Of a DNA stretch of 64,000 nucleotides, positions 23,816 through 34,544 are shown piece after piece. The translations under genes and the position numbers were made by a program. Positions within the stretch are counted from its first letter, which is position 1; each line of letters begins with the position of its first letter. The stretch comes from Chinchilla lanigera (lineage: Eukaryota > Chordata > Mammalia > Rodentia > Chinchillidae). Below the pieces are notes generated by a model. That model made no database searches. It saw nothing but the letters and a program-made list of their open reading frames with translations, and was not told the origin of the DNA. The stretch is taken from assembly GCF_000276665.1 (NCBI RefSeq), contig NW_004955484.1:5122931-5186930 (forward strand). Direction: 5' to 3'.

Positions 23816-24181
23816 TATTATAGTTTGTGTCTGGATGTCCCCCCAAAGCCTCATGTGATGGCAGGGGCTGGCTTTTTGGAGGTGACTGAATCTAAAGTTT
23901 GTGATTGAGTCATTTTCTAGTGCTGGGATTAGAGGTGTGAGTGCTGCACCTGCCCTAGGGCAGGTAACCTGCATACAATATAAGAGAGGAAAATAAGCTT
24001 GCTCTGCCCTTTTACTCTTATTGCTTTTGCTGTCCCCTGCCAAGAACTGTTGCCCCTCTGCCACACTACCCTGTCTGTCCAGCTGACTATGGACTCAAAC
24101 TTCTATAGATTTTGAGCTAAATAAACCTTTCCCCTTTTAACTTTGGGTGTCGGGTATTTTGACCCAAGTAACTAAGACACA
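23816..24181 (+). mobile_element. MaLR-type solo LTR
   Basis: Plus-strand MaLR LTR: opens TATAGTTTGTGTCTGGATG with CCCCCCAAAGCCTCATGTG, closes GACCCAAGTAACTAAGACACA. A polyadenylation signal AATAAA lies at 24,120-24,125, about 55 bp before the end, as expected for an R/U5 boundary. About 365 bp. Its inverse closely matches the LTR at 32,518, so both come from one subfamily. No internal region adjoins it. Confidence 0.8.
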
Positions 24182-24340
24182 TATCTACCAAAAGGGGTAC
24201 CAATCAAAAGGGTACACGATGCAAGCTGCACACTCTTGGTAATCAGCATGTAGACCAAAAGGCAAAATGAGTTAGTAGCGTCCCAGAAGCTTCCCTGTGT
24301 GCCTTTTCAGTTGCTCCCAACTCTGTCAAAGGGAGTCTTC

Positions 24341-24458
24341 CTTTTTTTTTTTTTTTTTTTTTGGTCTTTTTTTTGGTTTTTCTCTGGTACCGGGAACCGA
24401 ACTCACGACCTTGTGCTTGCCAGGCAGGCGCTTTGCCGCTGAGCTAAATCCCCAGCCT
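24341..24458 (-). mobile_element. ID SINE, young
   Basis: Minus-strand ID with a long T-run, then GGTTTTTCTCTGGTACCGGG and an intact tRNA-like body ending GCTAAATCCCCAGCC. A perfect 10-bp target-site duplication, GGGAGTCTTC, lies at 24,331-24,340 and 24,459-24,468. The intact duplication and long tail point to a recent insertion. It belongs to the subfamily with the CGGAGAAAAACC-like 3' end. Confidence 0.95.
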
Positions 24459-24620
24459 GGGAGTCTTCTAACTTGCTCCTAACAGCATTAATTCTGCCTA
24501 CTTTGAAATTTTATATAAATGGGGTCATCCAATATGTACTGTTTTGTGTCTAGCTCCTTTTATTCAAGTCAGGTGAGATTAAATCACATTAATGATTTAT
24601 TCACTCTCACTGCTACAGAC

Positions 24621-24948
24621 CAGGGATCAACAAACTGTGGCCAGGGGGATGAATTTGGCCCAACGCTTGTTTTCATATGGCCTGTGAGCTAAAGAAAAAT
24701 TTTATTTTTCTAATCAGTTAAAAAATCAAAAGGATAAAATTTCACATCTGAAAATTATATAAAATTCAAATTTCAGTATCCATAAATGTTTTTTAAATCA
24801 TTGTGCCCTTCTGTTAAGTATTGTCTATAACTGCTTTCATGCTACAACAATAAAGCTGAGTAGTTGAGACAGACATCCACATTACATACAAAGTCTTGTA
24901 TATTTACTAGACTTTCTGGCCCTTTACAGAAAAAAGTCTGGAACTCTG
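24621..24948. mobile_element. hAT-Charlie-type DNA transposon remnant
   Basis: Ends are imperfect inverted repeats: CAGGGATCAACAAACTGTGG on the left, and on the right the complement of CAGAGTTCCAGACTTTTTTC followed by TGTAAAGGGCCAG-like text. These fit the mammalian non-autonomous hAT family with the 'ggcaaactttttctgtaaagg' ends. The 8-bp flanks CTACAGAC (24,613-24,620) and CTGTAAAG (24,949-24,956) are a decayed duplication at best. L1 J text continues on either side. Confidence 0.72.
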
Positions 24949-25812
24949 CTGTAAAGTGTTCCCACTGCATGGCTGCACCACAATTTATTTACCCCTTTTC
25001 TTGTTGAAAGACAATGAGGTTGTTTCTGGTGTTGGGCTATTGTAAGTATGTGCTGTAAACATTCTAGAACACTTTTAACCATATACATATGGATGAGTGG
25101 AATGTTGGGTATAGGTTATGCATATGTTCGACCTTTCAGTTACTGCCAAACATCTGTCTATAGTAGTTTTTAATCAATTTACACTCCTGCCAGCAGTGTA
25201 TAAGAATGTTTTCTTGCCCGCTCTTGGTATTTTATTCTTATTGTTTTATTTGCATATTTCTCATGTAAGATTGAGCACTTTCATATATGTTTATCGGCAG
25301 GTAGATAGCCTCTTCTGTGAACATCTATTTAAGTCTTTTATCTCTTTTTCTCTTGGGCTATCTGACTTTTTCTTATTGATTTGTAGCAGTTATTTGTATA
25401 TTATGGATACAAGTCTTCTGTCAGATCATGTATTGTAAATGTCTTTTAGGTTGTGATATGCCTTTTTTTTGCTCTTTGTAAAAGGCTCTTCAGATGAACA
25501 GACATTTTTAATTTCAATGTGGTTCAATGAATTCTTTGCTTCTTAATGTACTTCTTGTGTCCTGTTTAAGAAATATGGCCACTCCAAAGACATAACGATT
25601 ATACATTCATTTAGATTTTTTGCACATACTAATGGGTCATTTATTAACAAGGAAAACTTTCTTGCAAATGTGTAGGCTTGTAATTTGTTTTTCTTGCCTT
25701 ATTATGGCTAAGATCTCCAGCACAATATAGAAGAGAAGTGATGGTGGGGACATTTATCTTGTTTGGAATTCTGCTATTGATTTTTGTAAATTCTCTTCAT
25801 CAGGTTAAAGAA

Positions 25813-25940
25813 GTTTGTTCCTTTCTTTTCTTTTCCTTTCTCTCTTTTTCTTTCTTTCTTCCTTCCTTCCTTCCTTCCTTCCTTCCTTCCTTCCTTCCTT
25901 CCTTCCTTCCTTCCTTTCTTTCTTCCTTCCTTCCTTCTTT
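25813..25940 (+). repeat. CTTC/CTTT microsatellite
   Basis: About 128 bp of pyrimidine-only tetranucleotide repeat inside L1 J; the long open frames on both strands (for example 25,738-26,022) are products of this repeat, not genes. Confidence 0.97.
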
Positions 25941-25948
25941 TCAGAAGT

Positions 25949-25982
25949 CTTTGATACCCATTCAGAAGAATGGGTATCAAAG
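25949..25982. repeat. perfect inverted repeat next to microsatellite
   Basis: Arms CTTTGATACCCATT (25,949-25,962) and AATGGGTATCAAAG (25,969-25,982) are exact complements around the 6-base loop CAGAAG. It lies 8 bp after the CTTC repeat. Confidence 0.95.
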
Positions 25983-26290
25983 TTCATCAAAGTCAAAGAC
26001 TAAAAATAGCCTATCAAGATGATTGTGTGAACCACCTCCCATAGTGATTTCATTGGTTTGGAAGTGTTAAAGCACCCGAGCATTTTTGGAAAACTGCATT
26101 TGGTCATAATTTATATTAATTTCTATATTTTACTGGCTTCAATCAGATGACATTTTGTTTAGGATTTTTTATGTATAATGTTCATGAGAAAGAGCAGTTT
26201 GTAATTTTCTTTTCTCATAGTATCCTGTTTGTTTTGGTATCACTTTCCTTTGATTTCTTAAAGTCTCTAGTTTTCATAAGAGCTACTTTT

Positions 26291-26423
26291 TTTTGTTTGT
26301 TTAGTTGGTTTGGTTTTTGAGATAGAGTCGCACTATGTAGTTTATGCTGGTCCCAAACTTGCAGTGATTCTCCTGCCTCAGCCTCCCAAGAGCTGGGATT
26401 ACAGCCATGTGCCATCATGCCCA
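26291..26423 (-). mobile_element. B1 SINE, old type
   Basis: Inverted B1 monomer: GAGATAGAGTCGCACTATG, GTGATTCTCCTGCCTCAGCC, GGGATTACAGCCATGTGCC. No internal 29-bp duplication. Near-perfect 10-bp target-site duplication: AGCTACTTTT (26,281-26,290) and GGCTACTTTT (26,424-26,433). Confidence 0.88.
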
Positions 26424-26433
26424 GGCTACTTTT

Positions 26434-27414
26434 GGCCCGTGGCAAATTTTTAGTGGAAATTGAAGCTGTATTTTTATAATACTATAATGGAAAAGGGAAG
26501 TCTGATACTTACAATTTTTTCTTACTGTGGTCTACATTTTCCAAACTTTAGAACTTACTACTCCCTATTATTTTATAAAATCTTTTGAAAATTCTTCAAA
26601 ATTTTCTAAATTTCAGTTCACTTCTTTGCATGGTAAATTCAATAGCCTGCAGTGAGGGCTTTTATAATTAACTACACATCAGACTGCTACTGTGTGCAAG
26701 AACAGGTATTATAGGAAGTTATAAAGAAGTAGAAGATATAGTCTCTGCCCTGGGTGAGTTTACAATCCAGTAAACTAAATCAATCCTCCTAAAAAATTAT
26801 AAATCAATTATGAAATAATCTTTAATTAATTTTCTTTTAATTCGTGAATCCTTTAAAATGACTTCCATGATAGTGAGGAAAACAAATTAATTTAAATAAT
26901 TGAAAGCAAAGACAGAAAGAAGGTACAAAATAATTCATGGCTTTACAAGCAAACATAACCATTACTAGTACTGAAATTTTATTATAAATAATCTTAATGT
27001 GTTACATTCTCATATTTCCCTTGCAGTCAGTAATTCAATAATTGATATTTCCTATTAATTTCTTCTGTGTATAATCTTCTACTTTATCTAGGATTTTCCA
27101 AAACTTTTTAACAGATACATTTAGAAAACAGCTTCTATAGTTTTTAATTTTTACAAAGCAAGAATGAAGATTAGGAAATTTTGTTTGAATACGTAAAAGG
27201 AATCTCCATTCTTTCTTTCCACTAATAGATATGATACTACATCAACTCACAAAGCTACTATTAAATGCTTGATATGTCTATATCTTGGTGCATCTTTACC
27301 TTTAAGGAATCCTAATTTTTGATACATGGTATATTAAGATTTGTACAAAATATACTCTCAAATTGATGTAAGACACTGAAGTACAGGCCTGCTATCTTAG
27401 ATTTGATTTAGCAT
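26434..27414. other. unassigned non-coding DNA
   Basis: AT-rich. CTCTGCCCTGGGTGAGTTTA near 26,742 recalls an old mammalian interspersed repeat, family not determined. No gene. Confidence 0.45.
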
Positions 27415-27645
27415 AGTAGTTAAGGGAACATGCTTTGGTGCTGGCTGAGTTTGAGACTGGACACCACTGCTGGCAGAGTATATAATCTCGGTGAAGTGAT
27501 CCACATTTTCTGTGCCTCAGCTACTCATCTGTAACATGGAGGAGGTATGCTAATGACCTTGTTTAATTGTTAGGAGGATTAAATTGATAGAAGTAAAGCA
27601 TTCTGGAGTACATAGTAAGTGCTCAATAAATGTTAGCTTTGTGTA
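27415..27645 (+). mobile_element. MIR SINE, near full length
   Basis: Plus-strand MIR in order: TAGTAGTTAAGGGAACATGC, GTGAAGTGATCCAC, TGTGCCTCAGCTACTCATCT with GTAACATGGAGG, then the 3' end GTAAGTGCTCAATAAATGTT. Among the better-preserved ancient SINEs here. Confidence 0.88.
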
Positions 27646-29304
27646 GACAAGCTAAAAGGGCTCATTTCAAAGAATATATTCAGTGTACTCTAATTCAATC
27701 TTCATATTGAAATTCTGCCTTTACACTGCCCCCATCAATATCCTTCTCTTCAATCCTGAAGACTATTTAACTCATATTCACTTTTACTATTGCTTATCTG
27801 CTGTCATATATTCCATTCCTTATTCCTGAAACAATGTGAAAATTCTTTGCTTCTAAAATTTGTTTCTAAATGCCTACTTCTGTTTTGAAGCCTCTATTTA
27901 AGCTAACTTCATTAGATGTAAGTCAATAAAAGCTAGAATTGGGAAAATGAAGAAAAGAGACATGTCATTTTGGTAGTAGTGTCAGGATTTTCCCAGTCTT
28001 CTCTTTTGTCTGGCTTTTCTAGAATTCACAAAGTACAGCTAAATCTGTTCAACTAAAGGGCAAATTAAACAGCTGGCACTTAATAGATGTTTATCCCTCT
28101 TAGTTATGCAACAAAATGTGGAAGATATTAACAGGAACTCAATAAATCTGGCTAGGAGCAAAAAAGGAATTTTAATAAAAATTCAAAATACAAATCCCCA
28201 ACTTCTTTCTGAGGTTGTAATACTTCACAGCATCAAAAGAGACTGGAGAGATTAGTTTAAATTTTAAAATCTAAGCCTGAAGGCTTTCTTCAATCTGCAT
28301 ACAAGACTGTTAAACACTGCCCTCAATTACAATTTAAGTACTAGACAGTGTTTGTTTATTTCTTGATTAAACTGCATTGTCATTCTGTAAAATATTAAGT
28401 TCCTAAAACATTCAGATATGATCAAGGTCATGCACTCTCTCAGGATGCCTGTGTAAAAGAAGGAGTTATAATGGAATGGAGAAACGTTAATTATGGGCTG
28501 GGTCCTTGCATCCTGAGTGCCAGATTTAGACAGTCACTCTTTCTATGGACTCCACATAGCAGCCTCACTTTTTTTTTTAAACTGTTTAAGAAACTGAAGC
28601 ATCCTGTGGTTTATTGATTTTTGTAACCACATACTCCGCCACTAATGTTCGTCACTTGTGTTTCTCCTGACTACTGCCTCTTGAGGAGAATGAAAGGTGG
28701 AAAATGTGACACAATAGTCTCAAATTGGATGACTCACTGTAAATATGAACAGAATGGGAAAAAAAAGCTCCTAAGTCACCACTAGAAACATTTTCCTTCC
28801 AAATGGAACTGATCTTTGAAACGTAGTTCAGATAAGGTAGACACTTTGAGAACATACTGTGGTACGTCAGAAGATCAGTCTTCCCTAAGATGATAAGAAG
28901 GAAAGTTGTAGTTCTTACTTCTTTGTAAGAGCTGATCTTATTCAAATTTAATTTTGTCCAGCAATACTCAGTCAATATTGTCCAGCCTCAAGGTTGCCAC
29001 TTACATTGTAACATTTTCTTACACTTTTTAAAAAATGGAGTATTTTCATATTTGTTCTTCCTTCCACGCAAAATTCTCTCCACATATATCTTTTCTAAAC
29101 AATTTTCCCCCAGAAGTCAATAATCTGCCATGTATTCTATCCTCTACCTCTAAAACCAGTTATGGAATTTATTCCGATTACAATTCTACCTTTTCCATTA
29201 TTTTATTGGTTTTATATAGTGGATGAAGTTTTTGTATTTTAAAGACATACACACTCACAACCACATACATATGTATATCCCTTATAATACCATCTGGAAG
29301 TATA
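27646..29304. other. unassigned non-coding DNA
   Basis: No gene or named repeat. Region 28,260-28,480 is moderately complex and could be conserved, but I see no decisive motif. The 107-codon minus frame at 28,652-28,975 has no recognisable domain. Confidence 0.45.
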
Positions 29305-29600
29305 AGAGGCAGTATTGCATTTTTATTAAGAGTGGAAGCAAAGAAGTCAGAAAACTTGGGTTCATTTTTGTTTTGTTTTGCAGTACAGGAGATTCAACCC
29401 AGGGATGCTATTCTACAGAGCTACATCTCCATTCTTTTTATTTTTTTTTTTTTGAGGCAGTATCTTACAGATTGCCTGGATTTGATTCCAAGCTGTTGTC
29501 ATTTAGCAACCTGTGTCACCTTGAGCAGCTTACTTCCACTTCTTTGTATTTCACTTTCCTGGTTAATCATATGGGAGAGAATCATGATTCTAGTTCATTG
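29305..29600 (+). mobile_element. MIR SINE split by an ID insertion
   Basis: The MIR 5' part (GGCAGTATTGCATTTTTATT, AACTTGGGTTCA) at 29,305-29,365 and the rest (GATTGCCTGGATTTGATTCC, AACCTGTGTCACCTTGAGCA, TTCACTTTCCTGGTTAATCA) at 29,468-29,600 form one MIR interrupted by a rodent SINE. Confidence 0.72.
29366..29467 (-). mobile_element. ID / B1-ID SINE fragment
   Basis: Inverted ID body (ACAGGAGATTCAACCCAGGG, ACAGAGCTACATCTCCATTC) followed by a T-run and GAGGCAGTATCTTAC, the inverted beginning of a B1 tail. Probably a 5'-truncated B1-ID composite. Confidence 0.72.
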
Positions 29601-29737
29601 TGCTGCAGTAAGAAGTAATTACATGAATTCTTGAAAAACATAGTATAGTTGACATTTATTAGCATGTTATTATTATTTCATTACATTGTCCAGATTATAA
29701 AGGAAGAATGGCTGTAGGCATCTTCTCTTATCTAGAA

Positions 29738-30115
29738 CCAAAGTGATGCTTGTAAAATATGTGTGATCAAAGCCCTTTAGTGGCCTCTTGTCTAAAAGTC
29801 AATACTAGGTCTTACATGGTTGAAACTCCTTTCACTCCTGTCTGCCCTCATTTCCCACAGCTTCTTTTCTCCTGTACTCTACTCAGGCCTCCATGGACCC
29901 CCTGCTGGTTTCTGGAATGTGTCAACCAAGTCTTCACTTTAAGACTTTATCACTGCCGCTCCCTGTAACCGAAATATTCTTTCCCTTGGGTCCCAAACTT
30001 CCACTGACCACTCGTTCTAAAAGAGCAATCTCCCTAAATTTTGGCACTATCTTCTTTATTGATTTGTCTCAACAGTATTTATCACCACTTAATACACGTA
30101 AGTTTGTTTATTGGC
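29738..30115 (+). mobile_element. L2 LINE 3' part
   Basis: Plus-strand L2 text: GTGTGATCAAAGCCCTTTAG, TGGTTGAAACTCC, GCCCTCATTTCCC, ACTGACCACTCGTTCTAAAA, CAGTATTTATCACCACTTAA. It covers the end of the L2 coding region into the 3' part. The small frames at 29,759-30,129 are remnants of this. Confidence 0.78.
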
Positions 30116-30565
30116 TTGAATTAATATGATGATTGCTGGCTGAAGTTTTGCTTTGTTAGTTTACTTGTGATGGGAAAATTATGCTATATATTAGCAATTT
30201 TTAAGATAATCAGATAGAATTTTAAGAAAAAGAACATTACAGTTTTAGTTTCAGGTTTATAAAAAATCCTTCCTAAACTTACTGCTTTCTTAGTACCTTC
30301 CCAAAAATACAAATAGAGCTATTCATCTTGAGTGAGTTGTGATACTTTGAGACAGATACTGTACTGTAAATTTGATGTCCACCATTGCCATGAATGCTTT
30401 GTAAGTTTTATAAGTTTATATTAATGATATTAATAGAATTAATAGAATTAATGATATTAATTATAATTAATATAATAGTCTATAATGATATTTCATGCTC
30501 AACATCGTTTTATAGTTTTATTGCTAATATTCATGTAATTCTAATTCTTTAGTTCTTCTATGTCC
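30116..30565. other. AT-rich unassigned DNA
   Basis: Includes an imperfect ATTAAT/AGAATTA simple repeat at 30,418-30,480. No gene. Confidence 0.5.
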
Positions 30566-30664
30566 TTTTTTTTTTTTTTTGGTTTTTCTCCGGTACAGGG
30601 AATCGAACTCATGACCTTGCGCTTGCCAGGCAGGCGCTGTGCCGCTGAGCTAAATCCCCAGCCC
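30566..30664 (-). mobile_element. ID SINE, young
   Basis: Minus-strand ID with T-run (30,566-30,580), GGTTTTTCTCCGGTACAGGG, and an intact body ending GCTGAGCTAAATCCCCAGCC. Flanks TTCTATGT and CTCTATGT form a short target-site duplication. It shares the CGGAGAAAAACC 3' end seen at 40,448. Confidence 0.92.
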
Positions 30665-30673
30665 CTCTATGTG

Positions 30674-30699
30674 CTTTATAGAATATATATTCTATAAAG
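30674..30699. repeat. 26-bp perfect palindrome
   Basis: Starts CTTTATAGAATAT and continues as its exact reverse complement with no loop. Further AGAATATTCT and TATAGAATATATTCT words follow to 30,736, making an AT-rich, cruciform-prone patch right beside the ID insertion. Confidence 0.93.
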
Positions 30700-30736
30700 A
30701 ATATTCTATATTCTATATGTTTATAGAATATATTCT

Positions 30737-31384
30737 CAAATTTATTCACCTATTCTGTTATTACAATTAGGCTTTCTCAATTTTTCATTATTAATGAAGT
30801 ATCTGGTCATTAATATCTAATTTTCTTTGTGGATATGAGTTTCACAAGGTATCACCAACTTTTCTCGATATTGCCAAACTGAGTAACTAGAAAAGGAACT
30901 ATTTGCTACTACTATTATATTAACTGTAGCTATTTATGCTAACATCTGTAGTATTCAAGATTATTTTCTCACACGTGATTATAAATATTTTCAATTTTGT
31001 GTTAATCTGATAGAAATGAAATTATACCTATAATATCATCTGTCATTGTTTTTAGGCTGCACAATATTTAAATCCTACAGCAATGATTAGGGCTAATTCA
31101 GAAGAAGTTATCATCTTAAAAATATTGAGTAATACTGTTATTGAACAGTTTCCCTGACCATTTTCAGATTTTTCAGCTTTCAATAAGGTTTATCATCTAC
31201 TCTGTAAAGATTCTATAGTCCTCTTACTGACTTATTTCTTTATATATTTTATGATCTCTAGTGCTGTAAGTAGAACTTTAAAAATTATACAATTTGGGGT
31301 GTTATTTTTGGTGGTAGTACCTAGCAGGAAATTAACATACAATGCTAACTATATATATTAGGAAACAAGAAGAGTCAAGTCAAT
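30737..31384. other. unassigned non-coding DNA
   Basis: AT-rich with no recognised gene or repeat. Confidence 0.45.
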
Positions 31385-31756
31385 AATGTAAGCTCCACCT
31401 CATGAACTTAGAGAAGATCAAAATAACAACAAAGCAAGCAGAAAAAATATATAATAAAGATAACAGCAGAACTCAATGAAATTGAAAACAAAAATAGCAG
31501 AGAAATAAATGAAGACCTGGTTTCTGAAAACATCAATAAAATGAACAAATCTCTAGCAATCACTGAAATCAGGAATAAAACAGGAAATATCATCTCATGC
31601 CCTGAAAAAGCAAAAGAACAATGAAGGAAGGCTATAGAGGAGTCTGTATACATAAATTGGACAATTTGGATAAAACAGACCAATTTCTTAAAAAAAAAAA
31701 AAGCCAAAAAAATGAAAGTATACAACTCACTCAATACAAATAGCTCTATATATATT

Positions 31757-31840
31757 TGGGGGGAGTATCAGGAATCGAATGCAGGACCTTGCACTTGCTA
31801 GGCAGGTGCTTGTGCGGTTGAGCTAAATCCCCAAACCCGG
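31757..31840 (-). mobile_element. ID SINE in L1 F
   Basis: Inverted ID body: AGGAATCGAATGCAGGACC, TTGCACTTGCTAGGCAGGTG, GGTTGAGCTAAATCCCC. Moderately diverged, with no long T-run. Confidence 0.85.
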
Positions 31841-32517
31841 GTGTAGATGTATTACAGAAACTGAAATCTATCAAAGAAGAAATCCCCAAGCCCATACTGT
31901 TACATTGCAGAATTGTATCACATGTTTAAGAAAGAATGCAAACCAATTACCAATCTTGTAGAAGAGAAGCAGAAAAGGAGGGAACATGTCATGCCTCATT
32001 TTAGGAAGTTAGTATTATATTGATACCAAACAGAGTGACAGAGACAGAGAGATAGAGTGCCCTACAGATCAACACCTCTTCTTAACATGGAGGTACAATG
32101 AGTAATAAAGATTAGCAAATAGAATTTAGCACATAAAAAAGGATATACATCATAATCATAACCAAGCTGGGTTTATTAGAGAGATGTAATACTTATCAAG
32201 TATTAGAAAATCAGTGAATATATGACACAATATTAACAGGGTACATTATATGACCACATCAACTGATGCAACGAAAGCATTGATGTTATTTACTAACATA
32301 GTAAATAGTAACATCACTCATAGTAACATGCTTAGAATAATAAGAACTTTTTTGTAAAGAAAAACATAGTCAATATTGTTCTTAATGGTCACAGACTTAG
32401 TATTTTTCTCTGTAAGACTGGGAATAAGGCAATGAAGGAAATTTTTCAATAAGTGGTGCCAGGGAATTGGATATCCCTGGCGAAAAGGAAAGCCTCAATC
32501 TCAGTCTTATACCTCAT

Positions 32518-32904
32518 CTTAGTTATTATTCTTGTTGCTGAGACAAAATACCTGACACCCAAAATTAAAGGAGGAAATGTTTATTTGGCTCACAGTTCAT
32601 AGAGGTCTTAGTTCACAGTCAGCTGGCACTGCAGCAGGGTGGCATGGCAGACAGGCATTGTAGAGCAGGCAGGCAGAAGGCAGCAGGTGGCAAGCTACAA
32701 GTGACAAGTGATCCTCTTTTAGTTTCCTATATTTTATCCAGGTTATCTGCTGGGCATACTTAATTCTAGCACCTCACTGTGAATCAATCCCAAAATCACA
32801 TTCATGATCTCAGCATCACACACCCTAGCTACAGCCACCTCAGAATAGCCCCACCTATGACCACATGAGGCATGGGGGGACATCTAAATATAAGCCATAA
32901 TACA
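32518..32904 (-). mobile_element. MaLR-type solo LTR in L1 F
   Basis: Inverted MaLR LTR: TCTTAGTTATTATTCTTG, CAAAATACCTGACACCCAAA, TGTTTATTTGGCTCACAGTT, ending ATAAGCCATAATACA. Its first 100 bp pair almost base for base with the inverse of the LTR at 23,816. L1 F text is continuous across it (TATACCTCA before, TTATATAAAAATT after). Confidence 0.82.
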
Positions 32905-33720
32905 TGTTATATAAAAATTATTTCACAATAAGTTGCAGACTTCAATTGTGACACTACAAAAAGGATAAAAAATCATTGGGGAAAATCTTCTAGATCAAGG
33001 GTTAGGCAAAGAATTCTTAGGTTTGACACTGAAAACATGATTTATGAAGAGAAAAACTGCTGTATTGGATCACTTCAAAACTAAAATGTTTTGCTTTACA
33101 AAACACAAGTTAACAGGATAAAAAGTCAAACATGTAGAGTGACAGGGGATATCTGACAAAGGACTAGTCTCTAAACTATATAAAGAACTATTAAAGATAA
33201 AGAGAAAAAGCATATAATCCAATTAGAAAATGGTTATCAAAAAGGACTAAAAGATAATATGTACATGTATGAACTCCCCATCATAAATGTATTCATTATG
33301 CATTAAAACATGATAATTTACAAAAAGAAAATAAACTTCAGACATGAGAAGGATATTTCACCATAGAAGATAAATAGATGTCAAATAAACACATGGAAAG
33401 ATAATTAGCATCATTATCCATAAGTAAATAGGTAGATACAAATTAAAACTACAATATGACATCATAATACACCCCTCACAATGTCTAAAATGAAAAATAA
33501 GAGACATCATCCAAATGGTGCTCAGAATACATAGAAAATGGATTATTCATACATCACTGGTAGAATATAAGATGGTACAATAACTTTAGAAAATAGTCTA
33601 GCATTTTCTCAAAACAATGTGATAACCATTCAATCAAGCAATTGCATTCCCGGGCATTCATTGTAATGAAATAAAGATTTATTTTCAAATAACAAAGGGC
33701 ATGTGAGTGTTTAAAGTAGT

Positions 33721-34155
33721 GTAATAGGTTGAATCATGAATTCCAAGGAGATACATTTACGTCGTAGTTCCTGAAACCTATAAATGTTTCTTATTTGGAC
33801 GAAGGTGTTTGCACATATATAAATAAGGATCTTAAAATGGAAAGATCATGCTGGTTTATCCAAGTGCACTTTTAATCCAATGCAAGTGTCCTTATAGGTG
33901 ATACACATGGAACATTTGACAGACAGAAGAAGAGAAGATGATGTAAAGACAAAGGCTGAAAGAGTGATGTGGTTACAAACCCAAGAAATTAGCAAAACTG
34001 GAAAAGGAAAGCACAGATGCCCCCCTATAACCCTTAGAGGGACTTGGGCCCTGACACATTTCATAGTTGGGGCCTCTTATAACTATGAGAATAAATTTGT
34101 TGTTTTAAGCCCAAAGTTGTAGTCATTTATTTTGGTAACTATAAGAAACTAATGT
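33721..34155 (+). mobile_element. ancient LTR-like repeat in L1 F, class uncertain
   Basis: About 435 bp inside the L1 3'-UTR: AGTGTTTAAAGTAGT before it and GCAGTTTTATTTATAAATAA after it are adjacent L1 words. The insert (TTCTTATTTGGACGAAGGTG, AAGTGTCCTTATAGG, AAATTTGTTGTTTTAAGCCC) resembles a common mammalian repeat whose name I cannot recall with certainty. The 72-74 codon frames on both strands are incidental. Confidence 0.55.
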
Positions 34156-34202
34156 AAGCAGTTTTATTTATAAATAACCCAAAATGAAATAGCCTAAATG
34201 TT

Positions 34203-34522
34203 NNNNNNNNNNNNNNNNNNNNNNNNNNNNNNNNNNNNNNNNNNNNNNNNNNNNNNNNNNNNNNNNNNNNNNNNNNNNNNNNNNNNNNNNNNNNNNNNNN
34301 NNNNNNNNNNNNNNNNNNNNNNNNNNNNNNNNNNNNNNNNNNNNNNNNNNNNNNNNNNNNNNNNNNNNNNNNNNNNNNNNNNNNNNNNNNNNNNNNNNNN
34401 NNNNNNNNNNNNNNNNNNNNNNNNNNNNNNNNNNNNNNNNNNNNNNNNNNNNNNNNNNNNNNNNNNNNNNNNNNNNNNNNNNNNNNNNNNNNNNNNNNNN
34501 NNNNNNNNNNNNNNNNNNNNNN
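34203..34522. other. assembly gap (320 Ns)
   Basis: A run of 320 unknown bases. The right edge opens in the middle of an inverted ID SINE, so at least part of the missing sequence is SINE body plus a T-run. An apparent open frame across the Ns is an artefact. Confidence 1.
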
Positions 34523-34544
34523 GCTGAGCTAAATCCCCAGCCCC
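34523..34544 (-). mobile_element. ID SINE, end emerging from gap
   Basis: GCTGAGCTAAATCCCCAGCC followed by CC is the inverted 5' end of an ID element, identical to the young copies at 24.4 and 30.6 kb. The remainder is in the gap. Confidence 0.9.

Larger units (their letters stand above)
24480..26240 (-). mobile_element. L1 (element J), 3' half
   Basis: Old minus-strand L1 with inverted 3'-UTR (TTTATATAAATGGGGTCATC near 24,512; GTCTAGCTCCTTTTATTC), ORF2 C-terminus (near 25,140-25,450) and part of the RT region (25,660-26,230: TTTCTTGCCTTATTATGGC, ATGTTCATGAGAAAGAGCAG). Sequence is missing near 25,540-25,600. It hosts a hAT element and a CTTC microsatellite. Dead. Confidence 0.82.

Noticed and set aside
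25738..26022. Overlapping open frames on both strands around the CTTC array
   Set aside because: Tetranucleotide repeat translation; flanks are old L1.
28652..28975. 107-codon minus frame, serine/leucine rich
   Set aside because: No recognisable product or supporting context.
29893..29910. Possible second CTCF site (GACCCCCTGCTGG)
   Set aside because: Key core positions do not fit, and it lies in L2 sequence.
34198..34527. Apparent 109-codon frame
   Set aside because: It is the run of Ns.
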